Assembly: GCA_913774955.1 (NCBI GenBank)
Contig: CAJYKV010000020.1
Location: 1-64,000 of the forward strand
Direction of reading: 5' to 3'
Origin: an uncultured Acidovorax sp.
Lineage (GTDB): Bacteria; Pseudomonadota; Gammaproteobacteria; Burkholderiales; Burkholderiaceae_C
DNA length: 64,000 bases
Positions 1 through 8,586 of the stretch are shown here, piece after piece. Under the pieces are notes generated by a model, which worked only from the letters and a program-made list of their open reading frames with translations, searched no databases and was not told the origin of the DNA. The position numbers and the translations under genes were made by a program. The first letter of the stretch is position 1. Every line of letters begins with the position of its first letter.

Positions 1-1
1 G

Positions 2-97
2 TCGCTGAAAATGTGTTCGCCTCGTGAGTTCAGGCGGCAGCAGGCCGCCCGGGTGCGGCTGGAGCCATCGGTGGACCAGACGCTTTATTGCGAATAG
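2..97 (+). CDS. 3' end of an unidentified plus-strand gene, cut by the left edge
   Basis: One frame is open from the first bases of the window to a TAG at 95-97, giving 31 codons with a basic C-terminal stretch (REFRRQQAARVRLEP). I do not recognise the family. It would converge on the minus-strand operon ending at 125, only 27 bases away, so the two genes would sit tail to tail. The reading frame is short enough to be chance. The rest of 1-124 shows no terminator or other signal. Confidence 0.3.
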   Translation, partial: SLKMCSPREFRRQQAARVRLEPSVDQTLYCE

Positions 98-124
98 GAC
101 GGGGCCGGGAATACGGGGGCAACA

Positions 125-3100
125 TCATCTTGCTGCGCTGGACATGTCACCAGTTCGCTCGAGAGCGAGCGCGTAAGGCGCCGCAGCGGCCCACACGTCT
201 ACGGGAGACGTCTGCAAGCTGACTTCCCTCATAGCTGTTTCCAACAGCATCTCCTGCGCAGCGCATTTTTCTTGCCCCGTAGCAGCGAGTGCTTCCAGCG
301 ACCGTACCAGATCCATCCCGTTCAGCACGCCAGTCCGCAAAAGACCTAGCCAAATTAGGCCCGCCCGTTGGGCGACCCATTGGAGCATGCGCGCGCGCTC
401 GTTATCGTCGGGTGGCTTCGGTAATGCCATCAGCGCAGAGCACTTGTGCAGCATCCACGCTGCATCGAGGTGTGGGCGCTCTTCATCCTCGTCTCCGCAC
501 AACGCACCGAGTGCGAGCAAGGCAATCCCGAAATTATCTTCATCGCTCGCAAAGATGAAAAGCGAGCGCAGTGGCATTCCGTCGCCCGGCGTAGCCCGGC
601 AGCGCAGCAGCACCTGCTCCAGCGGAACTTGCCCGTGCCCGAGCACCTTCATGATACCCACCGCGTCCTCGCCGCTGACACCGGGCTGGGCGAGCAGGTC
701 CAGCAAGCTCTCGCTCCACACCGGGAAGTGCATTTTTGCGGCTTCGGCCATTGCGACGAGCACAGCCGGCGCCCACCGGCCAGACACGACTTCGCCCGCC
801 ATTGCGATGCCTTCCAGGTCTTCTACTGTGCGTTCGGGCGGCTCGCCGATCTCCTGCGCGATGCCGCGCGCTTGATCTGCCGCCTCCCGCATCCAGCCCA
901 GTTCGGCAAGTGTTTTCACCGCATGCAGCCGCACCGCCGCGAGGATCTTCCTGTCCTGCATCACCTGAACAAGGCGCGGGGCGTCGCCCAGTTGGCCCAG
1001 GCAGCGCACCGCAAACTGCGCGGTAATGGGGCCTATACCGCTCGCACGGATAACACGCACGATGTGTTCTGCACAGCCCATGTCCATGAGGTTGCGGATC
1101 TCATTGGCTCCACCTCGCGCGCCGGGAGCAACCAGCGCATGCAGGCACTCGTCCGCGGCAAGATCTACCTGCCCGGTCCGTCCAAGGTTGACTACACAGT
1201 TATCCCACTTCGATGTGCCGCGCAACTGCGCCAGCAGCTTGACTATGCGAGCGCGTGGCGCCTCGTCGCCGTCCGCCGCGATCCAGGCCAGCATCGCTGC
1301 AAAGCGCGTCGTGAGCGGCACCGCCTCAGATGCGACGACGCGATCCAAGATGTCGAGCCGCCGTGCATGGCCCAGGCTCCCCATCAGCGTGGTCCGCGCG
1401 GCATCGTCTAGCTCAGTATCCTGCAGCAACAACAGCATCGCATCGGTATCGATGGGCGCCGCGGGCTCAGCGAAAATCCTAGCGGCTTGCGCATACGCAT
1501 GCACCGCAGGCTCGGCTGCGCTACTGCACAGCGCATACACCCACGTGGCGCATGGTTGAGTATCCATGCCTGGCGCGCTCATGGCAGCGAGGACAGCCGT
1601 CGTCGAAGACTTCAGTGGTGGGCGCTGCACGATGCCGGGTACCGCCAATGCGCGCCGCAGCATCGGGATGTCTCCTTCGCGCCCGACGTAAAAATCGCAG
1701 AAGCCCAAAAGCTCCCTGGCCTGTGCGGCCATCTCATCGTCACGGTAGCGCCGCCATCCGGCGGCCGCCGCAGCGAAACGGGTGTCGGGCGGGATGTCAC
1801 CACTTTCAAGTATGGCACGCAAGTGCTCGCGGGAGCAGTACTCCGCGATCACCTCAGCCACTCTCCACTCATCTGCCTCGCGGCGCTTGCGCTCACCCGC
1901 CTCATAGCGAAGTGCCTCAATCATTGGAGGAGCAGCCGCTTCGCCGTCGCCCGCACGTACCAACAGTGTGGCGGCGGCGAGCGCTACGCCGGGCTCAGCA
2001 TCCAGGTAGCGGCGCAATGCGCGGCTGCCGGCTTGGTCCAGCGTAAGCTCAAGAAAGGCCCACGTACGTATGGCGCACTGCTCCGGGTTTTCGTCGAACT
2101 CCTTAAGTAGCAATTCGACGAAGCGTTCGCGCCGTGTGAGCAGGCGCAGCACGTCCAGCGGGTTCGGTGAGCGAAACTCCGAGAATAGTTCGGCGCAAGG
2201 ATTCCACGAACCCAGCCGGTTGAACAGCGCGGCGGTCACCTGCGCTTCGTTCTCTGGCGGCAGTTGCACCCCCTGGGCTAACGCCATTCCGACGAACTGC
2301 AGCGCGCTGCGCGAGCGTTCCATCAGCGGTGCCAGCAGCAACCAAATTTCGCTCTGCGCTGCTTCACCTTGTTCGCTCCAGCGCGCTAGCGCCAGCAGCA
2401 CGATCTCGCGCCAACGCGGCTCCGACCACGTGCGCACTATGGGCCACATGGCGGCAGCCTGTGGCGGCGTGTCGGCTGTGATCGACTGAGCAGCCAGGGC
2501 CTCACGGATTGTGTTGTGGAAGTACTCCAAGCGGCCCGCTACACCGCTGATAAACAAGCCGCAGCCCAGCATGAGATCGTTCATCAGCACCCATTGCTGA
2601 TCGGCTTGTACCGAGCCGAAGGGCACTATTGGCAGCACTCCGTCCTCTTGCGCGATACGCACAAGGGGTTGTACAAAGTCGTCCGCGCCCAGGCCCGTCT
2701 TGCCTGCCTGAATTTCGACCGCCAGACGCCTGGAAAAATCTAGGCGTTTGCCCCACAGCACATTCGCGAGTGCCTTGCCGTCGCGTGAACGATTCAGTTC
2801 GACGCACAGGTTCTCGAAGTCCTCCCACGCTTTCGCCCCACGTTCTTGCAGCATGAGATCTATAAAGCGGTCGTACAGCTCGCTGCGACGGCGCGGCAGT
2901 GTGCGGCTCGGCGAGCGCTCGAACACGACCGCCGCCATGGTCGCCAGCGCGGGAATTGCGGCCAGCCCCTCTATGCGCGACAGCCGAAGCTCTTCCATAA
3001 ACTCCTGCGCTAGTCGGTGCTGCGCCTGGCCGGAGAACCACGCGCTGGCGAAGGCCTCCAACTGCAGGTCAGTGAAGGGTTGCAACACGAAGTGCTGCGC

Positions 3101-4285
3101 CAGCGAAGGCGGGAACTCGTCCAGTGACGCCAGCGGGCGGCTGGCGATCAACAGACGTAGAGGGCTGCTGCGGAACGAAAGCATGTTGCGGAGCAGCCGC
3201 TCTACTATGCTGCTGCGGTCGTGCACATTGACGACCTCATCTAGGCCGTCCACCATCAGCAGCCATGATGCTCCAGGTGGGAGCGACTGCGCATCGCCAT
3301 GCAGTTCCGCGTCCAGCACCGCCCGCCAATCCGAGGCTACGAGCTTGGCCGCGTGGACGATTATTGGCACAAGCTTACGCGCGTGGCGCGTGCGCCAATG
3401 CTTCACCGCGAGCAATGCGAGCCATCGCAATAGCACAGATTTGCCGGTGCCAGGGTCGCCGCGTAGTACCAGATGCCTCGTGTCCTCGTACAGCACATCT
3501 AGCAGGGAGTCGGCACCGCGCATTCCTCGCGGCGGCGTAGCGCCGCCCCCGCGCTGCGGGTTGTGTGGCGCGCGGAAGCGGGGCGCGGTGAAGATGTCAG
3601 AGAGCCTCGGCGCAGCCCGCCGCAGGAATGGTAGGCGGTGGGTCGGCCTGTCCCACTCCACTTCCTGGCGTGAGAAATAGTTCGAAATGGTGCTGGTCGA
3701 TAGCCAATGAGGCGACGCGCGGTCGCGCCACTTTGGCAATTGAGTCCACGCATCGTCCAGCCGCGTGGCGAAAAGCGTGATCTGTGCCAAGTCCTCCGGA
3801 TAGCCGGTAAGCACGCCGATGACCGCTCCACGAGCATCAAGCACTGGCGCGCCCGACAGTCCACGGAGAAAAGGCTTGGGACCTTGCGCGCAATTCAGTA
3901 CGAGATGGTGCATGCCGTTCGCTGAGGAGCGGGGCGATGACACCGTGCCATTTAGCGGAAAGCCCCCCGGATGCCCTAGCGGATAGCCCCAGCTGTGCCA
4001 AGCGTCATCCCGGCGCATGTCGCCGTCGTCATTCATAGGGAGCGCTGGGGCAGCCAGCTTGCGCTCATCGAAACGTAGCAATGCCACATCGTACTGCGCG
4101 CTGTGGCCAATGCATCGTGCGCTGGCCTCGCCAGCAGCGCACCAAAGCAATTGCCTGTCGACACGCTCCACTACGTGCCATGCCGTGATGGCAAGTCCAG
4201 GGTCGCACACCCATGCGGTGCCCAGATGAGTGCGCTCATGGTCCGCGGCGCAGACCATGAGGATGCACTGGTCCAGCGAGTGCAT
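125..4285 (-). CDS. Trypsin-like protease fused to NACHT (STAND) NTPase, putative conflict/defence protein
   Basis: This is a 1386-residue protein. Residues 1 to about 185 form a trypsin-like serine protease fold with a full triad: His37 in TAWHVVE, Asp66 in YDVALL and Ser144 in RGLSGAPV. A NACHT-type NTPase follows, with Walker A GDPGTGKS (276-283) and Walker B LLMVDGLDE (342-350). The remaining 900 or so residues are helix-rich with Leu/Ala-dense stretches, which suits a winged-helix and alpha-solenoid sensor, though no repeat was recognised by name. Proteases fused to STAND NTPases are known from bacterial antiviral NTPases and from NTP-dependent conflict systems. No signal peptide or membrane segment is seen, so it should be cytoplasmic. 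It is the last gene of a three-gene minus-strand operon, starting 6 bases after the hydrolase stop, with GGAAG about 10 bases before its ATG. Sampled GC is near 60%, unlike the core. The domain call is firm; the defence role is inferred. Confidence 0.88.
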   Translation of the reverse strand: MHSLDQCILMVCAADHERTHLGTAWVCDPGLAITAWHVVERVDRQLLWCAAGEASARCIGHSAQYDVALLRFDERKLAAPALPMNDDGDMRRDDAWHSWGYPLGHPGGFPLNGTVSSPRSSANGMHHLVLNCAQGPKPFLRGLSGAPVLDARGAVIGVLTGYPEDLAQITLFATRLDDAWTQLPKWRDRASPHWLSTSTISNYFSRQEVEWDRPTHRLPFLRRAAPRLSDIFTAPRFRAPHNPQRGGGATPPRGMRGADSLLDVLYEDTRHLVLRGDPGTGKSVLLRWLALLAVKHWRTRHARKLVPIIVHAAKLVASDWRAVLDAELHGDAQSLPPGASWLLMVDGLDEVVNVHDRSSIVERLLRNMLSFRSSPLRLLIASRPLASLDEFPPSLAQHFVLQPFTDLQLEAFASAWFSGQAQHRLAQEFMEELRLSRIEGLAAIPALATMAAVVFERSPSRTLPRRRSELYDRFIDLMLQERGAKAWEDFENLCVELNRSRDGKALANVLWGKRLDFSRRLAVEIQAGKTGLGADDFVQPLVRIAQEDGVLPIVPFGSVQADQQWVLMNDLMLGCGLFISGVAGRLEYFHNTIREALAAQSITADTPPQAAAMWPIVRTWSEPRWREIVLLALARWSEQGEAAQSEIWLLLAPLMERSRSALQFVGMALAQGVQLPPENEAQVTAALFNRLGSWNPCAELFSEFRSPNPLDVLRLLTRRERFVELLLKEFDENPEQCAIRTWAFLELTLDQAGSRALRRYLDAEPGVALAAATLLVRAGDGEAAAPPMIEALRYEAGERKRREADEWRVAEVIAEYCSREHLRAILESGDIPPDTRFAAAAAGWRRYRDDEMAAQARELLGFCDFYVGREGDIPMLRRALAVPGIVQRPPLKSSTTAVLAAMSAPGMDTQPCATWVYALCSSAAEPAVHAYAQAARIFAEPAAPIDTDAMLLLLQDTELDDAARTTLMGSLGHARRLDILDRVVASEAVPLTTRFAAMLAWIAADGDEAPRARIVKLLAQLRGTSKWDNCVVNLGRTGQVDLAADECLHALVAPGARGGANEIRNLMDMGCAEHIVRVIRASGIGPITAQFAVRCLGQLGDAPRLVQVMQDRKILAAVRLHAVKTLAELGWMREAADQARGIAQEIGEPPERTVEDLEGIAMAGEVVSGRWAPAVLVAMAEAAKMHFPVWSESLLDLLAQPGVSGEDAVGIMKVLGHGQVPLEQVLLRCRATPGDGMPLRSLFIFASDEDNFGIALLALGALCGDEDEERPHLDAAWMLHKCSALMALPKPPDDNERARMLQWVAQRAGLIWLGLLRTGVLNGMDLVRSLEALAATGQEKCAAQEMLLETAMREVSLQTSPVDVWAAAAPYALALERTGDMSSAAR

Positions 4286-4291
4286 GTGCTG

Positions 4292-5425
4292 CTACTTCCA
4301 GGCCGCCACCAGTTCCGGGCTGCGCCAATAAACGGAATGTAGCCAGCCGCCTGCTTCAGCGATGGTGCTCGCACTAGCCTGCACCTGGATATCCTGCGGC
4401 GCGCTATCGCCGCTCAGGCGGAACACAGTGGACGTAACGAATGCCAGCACGTCGAGTGGATGCCAGAGGTTAGTCCAGCGCGCGATGGAGCCAGGCAAGT
4501 CCACAGGATGTCCTTGCCGGTAAGGTGATAGACCGTTACGCGGCGTCATAATGTGAAAGAACGCAGGCTGGCTACCGAAGGTGACGAGCTGCCCGACATG
4601 GAGCGTGCGCCCGCATGCACCTAGCGCAGCGTCCAGTACCAGCAGACCGCCCAGGCTGTGCGCCATGACGTGCACTGGCTTGCCCTCTGCGCCCCAGCCC
4701 GGAGCGCTAGCGTCCAGCCGCTCGAATAGACGCTTATGGATGCGCTGGCGATTCTGGTGGTAACCCACAACGTCACCCAGCGTCAGCGCGATCGGCCCGG
4801 CCAGCTTGCCTCGCACGAACTGATTCAGCGTGCCGCCCAACGCACCCGTGAGCTTGCCAATCATCGCGTCGGCGGCGTTGATCACCCCTTTTACCGCCCC
4901 AAACACTGACGACGCGAGGTCAGTGCGTACGGTGATGCCTGCGCTGCGCACGCCGAGGTCGCTGCCGGGCAGCTGCGTCGCGAGTGCGGCGGCGACTAGG
5001 TCTCCCACTGCGTTGAGCACGTCCGGGTCGGTCACGTCTTTCACGAAAGCCGATTGCGACACCGCCACGCGGATGGCTTCCTGTACATCCGTCTGGGGGG
5101 CAGCTCGCACGCCGAAGCCGCCTTGGGCCACCGTCCTGCCTGTCACTCGCACCGCGATGGCCTGCGCCGCTGGCATGCCGCCATTCACCACTGTATGCGC
5201 GCGCGTGAGGTGTTCGTGAAAGTCGCTATCGTCCCCGCCCAACGGGAATATTGCTGGCAGCGAATCCACCAACCCATTGCTGATGCCGCCCAGGTCGCCC
5301 CAGTACACGTCGATCAGCTTGTAGCGGTCTCCTACCTGCTCTTGGAGCCACTCGCATTGCGCAAGGAAACCCTCACGCGAGCGGTTCGCGATGCCATGCA
5401 CCACGAGAATGGGTTCAACGTTCAT
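4292..5425 (-). CDS. Alpha/beta-hydrolase (lipase/esterase-like), middle gene of conflict operon
   Basis: This 377-residue protein opens with a hydrolase beta strand and oxyanion region (ILVVHGIANRS, residues 6-16). It carries a nucleophile elbow AHSLGG with Ser257. Candidate acid and base are Asp325 (HPLDVLAF) and His363 (WLHSVYW), giving a plausible complete triad. About 180 residues rich in Gly/Ala/Val separate the first strand from the elbow; they may form a lid or membrane-contacting segment. No signal peptide is seen. Its ATG overlaps the CHAT gene stop by four bases (ATGA), and the NACHT gene follows 6 bases after its own stop, so the three products are probably made in fixed ratio. 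Bacterial homologues are usually annotated as lipase or serine esterase. The substrate is unknown; a phospholipid target would fit an abortive effector but is not shown by the sequence. Confidence 0.8.
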   Translation of the reverse strand: MNVEPILVVHGIANRSREGFLAQCEWLQEQVGDRYKLIDVYWGDLGGISNGLVDSLPAIFPLGGDDSDFHEHLTRAHTVVNGGMPAAQAIAVRVTGRTVAQGGFGVRAAPQTDVQEAIRVAVSQSAFVKDVTDPDVLNAVGDLVAAALATQLPGSDLGVRSAGITVRTDLASSVFGAVKGVINAADAMIGKLTGALGGTLNQFVRGKLAGPIALTLGDVVGYHQNRQRIHKRLFERLDASAPGWGAEGKPVHVMAHSLGGLLVLDAALGACGRTLHVGQLVTFGSQPAFFHIMTPRNGLSPYRQGHPVDLPGSIARWTNLWHPLDVLAFVTSTVFRLSGDSAPQDIQVQASASTIAEAGGWLHSVYWRSPELVAAWK

Positions 5426-7401
5426 GGTGTGTCTGCTCCCTGGGTTTGCAACACAGCGTCTGGATGGCCGAAAAAGGAATAGGCGAAGCGCGTCGGGTCA
5501 CCCGGCCCGCCGCATTTCGTGCGGGCGCGCTGGAAGGCCGCGCCTAGCGGCTGGTTCAGCCGTGCCTGCTCGTAGAACTCCTTGGCAAAGATTAATGCGG
5601 TTTCATCGCGCACTTCCCAGTTGCTGCCTATGAAGGCGCCTGCACCGGCCTTGAGGAACCTGGCGGCCCAACTGGTGCCCCCCAGCCACTGCACCGTGGG
5701 TGCGGCGCTGGCGCATGCATTGATGAACACCAGTGGCATATGTTCGAGGACGCCCTCTAGATGCGGGCCCAGCATGGACTGCAAGAACGGCTTGTCCAGC
5801 GAGATGAAGCTGGCGGCCGCATCGCCATAGCAGATGTTGTTGTGTGCCGCGATGTGTAGCAGACCCATGCCGGCACGCCTGATGCCTTTGTTGAGCTCGT
5901 CTACTGTTTTCCAGACGGCATCCGATGGAAATATTCCTTGCAGCGTATCGATCTCGTCGTGGGCGGCTGGCGGGGCCTCGGCCGGTATGACGTACACAGG
6001 AGGCCCTGAGCCAACGTCAATTGGTGCGCCTTCGCCAAAACGCCAGCGGGTGACCAGCCACCTGTCGGAAATGAAACCCATGAGCGGACCACCGGGGGAA
6101 AAGGCAAAGAGCAACTCCCACGGCAACATGTCATCGTTGGAGACAATGTCCAGGCGGTCAATGCCGTCCCAGCACCTCGCAAGCACGACCTTGATTCTGT
6201 CCGGAAGAAGTCGGGACCACATCTCGGAGCCAATCCCGATGAGCACCGCCTCCACGGCTTCTTTTGAATATCCGGCAGTTCCACGCGTAAGCTCGTTGGC
6301 CTGCGCCATCAACTTGGGCACAAGTGTGTCGAGGTCTTCGTCTAGCACCAACTCGGCTTCATGTGTGCCGGCTGCATCGCCGAGCAGCATGAACCTGTAT
6401 ATGCGACCTGGCCGCGAGTACGTGATCGTAAGCGTCGCCCGGCGTGCTACTGGCGTTGTCGCCACGATGCCCGACTTCACGTCCTGCAAGTCGGGCGCGC
6501 CCTTATTCGCGACAAGTATGCCAATACGAAGGTCACCGAGGTACGCTTGCTCTGTGCGTGCGCGCAGCACAGCGCTGGCCGAGCCGAGCGCTGCGGCCTG
6601 CAGGTCGATCTCGATCGTCGAAGACTTCTTCCCTGGTAACACCCGAACTTGCAGGCTGGCGGAGCCCAGCAGTTTCAGTTCCCCCTCCACGAGAGTTTCG
6701 ATCGTGACCATCAGGCCGTTCTTCGGAATGGCGACCTCGGCCAGAGGCGCGGAGGAACCTTCGGGGGCTGGCGCGATGTCGATGCACGCGACAATCGAAA
6801 ACTTGGCGCCCAAGGCAATTACGGACGGCGCGCGAGCGCTGAGATAGCGCTTTTCGAACTTTGGGAGCGAGGCTGAAATTCCGCTGTCCTGAGCGGGTGT
6901 CTCCAAACCTGCAGCCGGACCTTGTTCCTCCGCGGAAGTGTTTGGTGTGACCACAGCCGAGTCAACTCCACGGCCCGATGGTTGGTCAATACCCTTGAGG
7001 GAGCTTTGCCTGCCGGTGGCCATGGGCACCGTGTACGGCTTGACTGCGCGGGAATAATGGGTTGTCTTAATTCCACGCCCTAAAATTTGAGCGGTTTGGA
7101 TTTTCAGGGGCATGAGCCTTGAGATGTGGGCCTGCCCCTGACTCCGCGGGATTCGTAAACTCATGCGATGGAGTTCCCTGAACTCATCCCAAGTCATGCG
7201 ATGGAGTTTTGTCAGTTCAGCCCAAGCTTGCTGGAACTGAGCGCTGTGAGTGCGGCGTACCTGTTCCACACTTCTGAAATCCAGCACCAGCCGACGCAGC
7301 AGCGCCGGATCGTCAGGAGTTCTGGCATGGCGGATTGCAGTCTCGAAGTACCGACTCAGCCTGACGTTGACCAGTTTTTCTTCGACTCTCCTTTTGTACA
7401 T
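5422..7401 (-). CDS. CHAT-domain (caspase-like) protease, first gene of conflict operon
   Basis: The product is 659 residues from the ATG at 7401. The C-terminal 250 or so residues form a CHAT domain: the catalytic His lies in LLHIAAHNN (about residue 520) and the catalytic Cys in FINACAS (about residue 563), followed by the family-typical GAGAFIGSNWEV strand. Upstream, residues 1-110 are charged and helical, about 110-175 is a low-complexity linker, and about 180-370 looks beta-rich without a recognised family. The start is fixed by a strong GGAGGAG four bases before the ATG; an upstream TTG in the same frame would start inside that ribosome site. CHAT proteases in bacteria act in conflict systems, cleaving partner proteins once a sensor fires. 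Here the obvious partners are the co-translated hydrolase and the protease-NACHT protein. Domain identity is clear; the target is unknown. Confidence 0.85.
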   Translation of the reverse strand: MYKRRVEEKLVNVRLSRYFETAIRHARTPDDPALLRRLVLDFRSVEQVRRTHSAQFQQAWAELTKLHRMTWDEFRELHRMSLRIPRSQGQAHISRLMPLKIQTAQILGRGIKTTHYSRAVKPYTVPMATGRQSSLKGIDQPSGRGVDSAVVTPNTSAEEQGPAAGLETPAQDSGISASLPKFEKRYLSARAPSVIALGAKFSIVACIDIAPAPEGSSAPLAEVAIPKNGLMVTIETLVEGELKLLGSASLQVRVLPGKKSSTIEIDLQAAALGSASAVLRARTEQAYLGDLRIGILVANKGAPDLQDVKSGIVATTPVARRATLTITYSRPGRIYRFMLLGDAAGTHEAELVLDEDLDTLVPKLMAQANELTRGTAGYSKEAVEAVLIGIGSEMWSRLLPDRIKVVLARCWDGIDRLDIVSNDDMLPWELLFAFSPGGPLMGFISDRWLVTRWRFGEGAPIDVGSGPPVYVIPAEAPPAAHDEIDTLQGIFPSDAVWKTVDELNKGIRRAGMGLLHIAAHNNICYGDAAASFISLDKPFLQSMLGPHLEGVLEHMPLVFINACASAAPTVQWLGGTSWAARFLKAGAGAFIGSNWEVRDETALIFAKEFYEQARLNQPLGAAFQRARTKCGGPGDPTRFAYSFFGHPDAVLQTQGADTP

Positions 7402-7404
7402 AAG

Positions 7405-7411
7405 CTCCTCC
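7405..7411 (-). promoter_or_regulatory. Strong ribosome binding site of the three-hydrolase operon
   Basis: GGAGGAG reads on the minus strand four bases before the ATG at 7401. It decides the start of the CHAT gene: the in-frame TTG at 7413-7411 overlaps this site and cannot be the start. I see no convincing -35/-10 pair between here and the transposase remnant; the operon promoter must lie within about 7412-7600. Confidence 0.75.
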
Positions 7412-7540
7412 AAAGCTTGAACCTACTTTGTAGCACAAGGCTTGCGGCGAAAGCCCCAAGTGCGTATCTGGCGATTAGTTGAGACCGACAGTGCCCGGCA
7501 TTGGGTCTGCAGGTCCAGTTTGAAAATAGTTGTTGGCGCT

Positions 7541-8541
7541 CGGGAACCGCTCAAAACCCCGCTACTCGCTCGTTCACCGACAAGACCTGAGCCCCGCCCT
7601 GCCATGATCACTGCTCGCAGCGCCTTGAAGTTCGATCTGTTTGCCGAGGCCTCGCGCCAGCACAAGATAGATGGAAGTGGGCGATCCGCTGCAGGTGATA
7701 GCGCGGCACATCGACTTCGCCGAGCTGGCGCGGCTGGTGGATGCACTCATCGAGCGCAGCGATGGTCGCAATGGTGGTCGGCCGGCCTATTCCACCGAGG
7801 TAATGGTTCGCATCCTGGTCTTGAAGCGCCTGTACAACCTCTCGGACGAGCAGATGGAATACCAGTTGCTGGACCGCGCAAGCTACCAGCGCTTTTGCCT
7901 GCTGAAGGATGCGATGAACGTGCCGGACCGCAACACGATCTGGCGCTTCGGCGAGCGGCTGGGCGTGGATGGCGCCACGGCGTTGTTCCAGGGGGTGGGT
8001 GCGCAACTGCACCGCCATGGGTATATCGCCCGGGGTGGGCAGGCCATCGATGCGACGCTGGTACTCGCGCCGCGCCAGCACATCGGCCGGGAAGACAGGC
8101 AGGCTCTGCAGCAGGGCCAGCAGCCGGGCTGGAGCGATGCCCGGCGCAGGCAAAAAGATGTGGATGCCACGCACACGAAGAAGCACGGCAGGAGCTGCTT
8201 CGGCTACAAGCTCAGCGTGAGCGTGGACCTCAAGCACGGCTTCATCCGTAGGATCGCCACGGGCACGGCCAGCGAGCACGACGGACACCACTTCGACGAA
8301 GTGCTGGACCTGCACAACACCGGACGGGGCGTGCATACGGACAAGGCCTACGCGAGCCGGCAACGCCAGCAGCTACTCAAGGTGTTGGGCTTCGTGGACG
8401 CGATGCAACGCCGGGCCCGGCCGGGCAAGCCCCTGAGCGAGTGTCAGACGCGGCGCAACCAGCGCATTGCCAGCAAGCATGCCCGGATCGAGCATGCGTT
8501 TAATGATGCGGCTTTGGGCGGCCTTTTGACGATGAAGTGGA
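7541..8541 (+). mobile_element. Remnant of an IS5-family insertion sequence, right end lost
   Basis: Only the transposase body is recognisable. No pair of terminal inverted repeats could be matched: the right end is deleted where the transposase frame meets the hairpin at 8542, and the left end is unclear, with GGAACCGCTCAAAACCCC near 7541-7558 as a weak candidate. No target duplication can be given. The remnant marks the join between lower-GC accessory sequence and the core chromosome. Confidence 0.5.
7604..8541 (+). pseudogene. IS5-family transposase, frameshifted near the N-terminus and truncated at the C-terminus
   Basis: The main frame starts at 7671 (MEVGDPLQVIARHIDF) and matches IS5-group DDE transposases through the segments EVMVRILVLKRLYNLSDEQM, FCLLKDAMNVPDRNTIWRF, QAIDATLV and GVHTDKAY. 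The typical N-terminus (ALKFDLFAEASRQHKID) lies just upstream from an ATG at 7604 in another frame. Deleting one G at 7673/7674 would restore KIDEVGDPL, so a single-base insertion has split the gene. The match ends near RIEHAF (about 8505). The frame then runs through host hairpin sequence to a stop at 8615, so the last 50 or so residues and the right end of the element are missing. It cannot make a full transposase unless a shorter product from 7671 works. It sits between the defence-like operon and the core efflux genes. Confidence 0.8.
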
Positions 8542-8568
8542 AATGGAATCCGGTCGCGAGATTCCATT
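8542..8568 (-). terminator. Hairpin downstream of the efflux operon, possible terminator
   Basis: Perfect 9-base arms AATGGAATC and GATTCCATT flank a 9-base loop. It lies 19 bases past the stop of the outer-membrane channel gene read on the minus strand. There is no clean U tract (only a few T follow), so it is a weak terminator candidate or an RNA-stabilising stem. Confidence 0.4.
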
Positions 8569-8586
8569 CGCGACCCGACTCCCACC

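Noticed and set aside
7423-7746. Minus-strand open frame of 107 codons upstream of the CHAT gene
   Set aside because: It overlaps the transposase in antisense and the CHAT promoter region; no ribosome site or motif.
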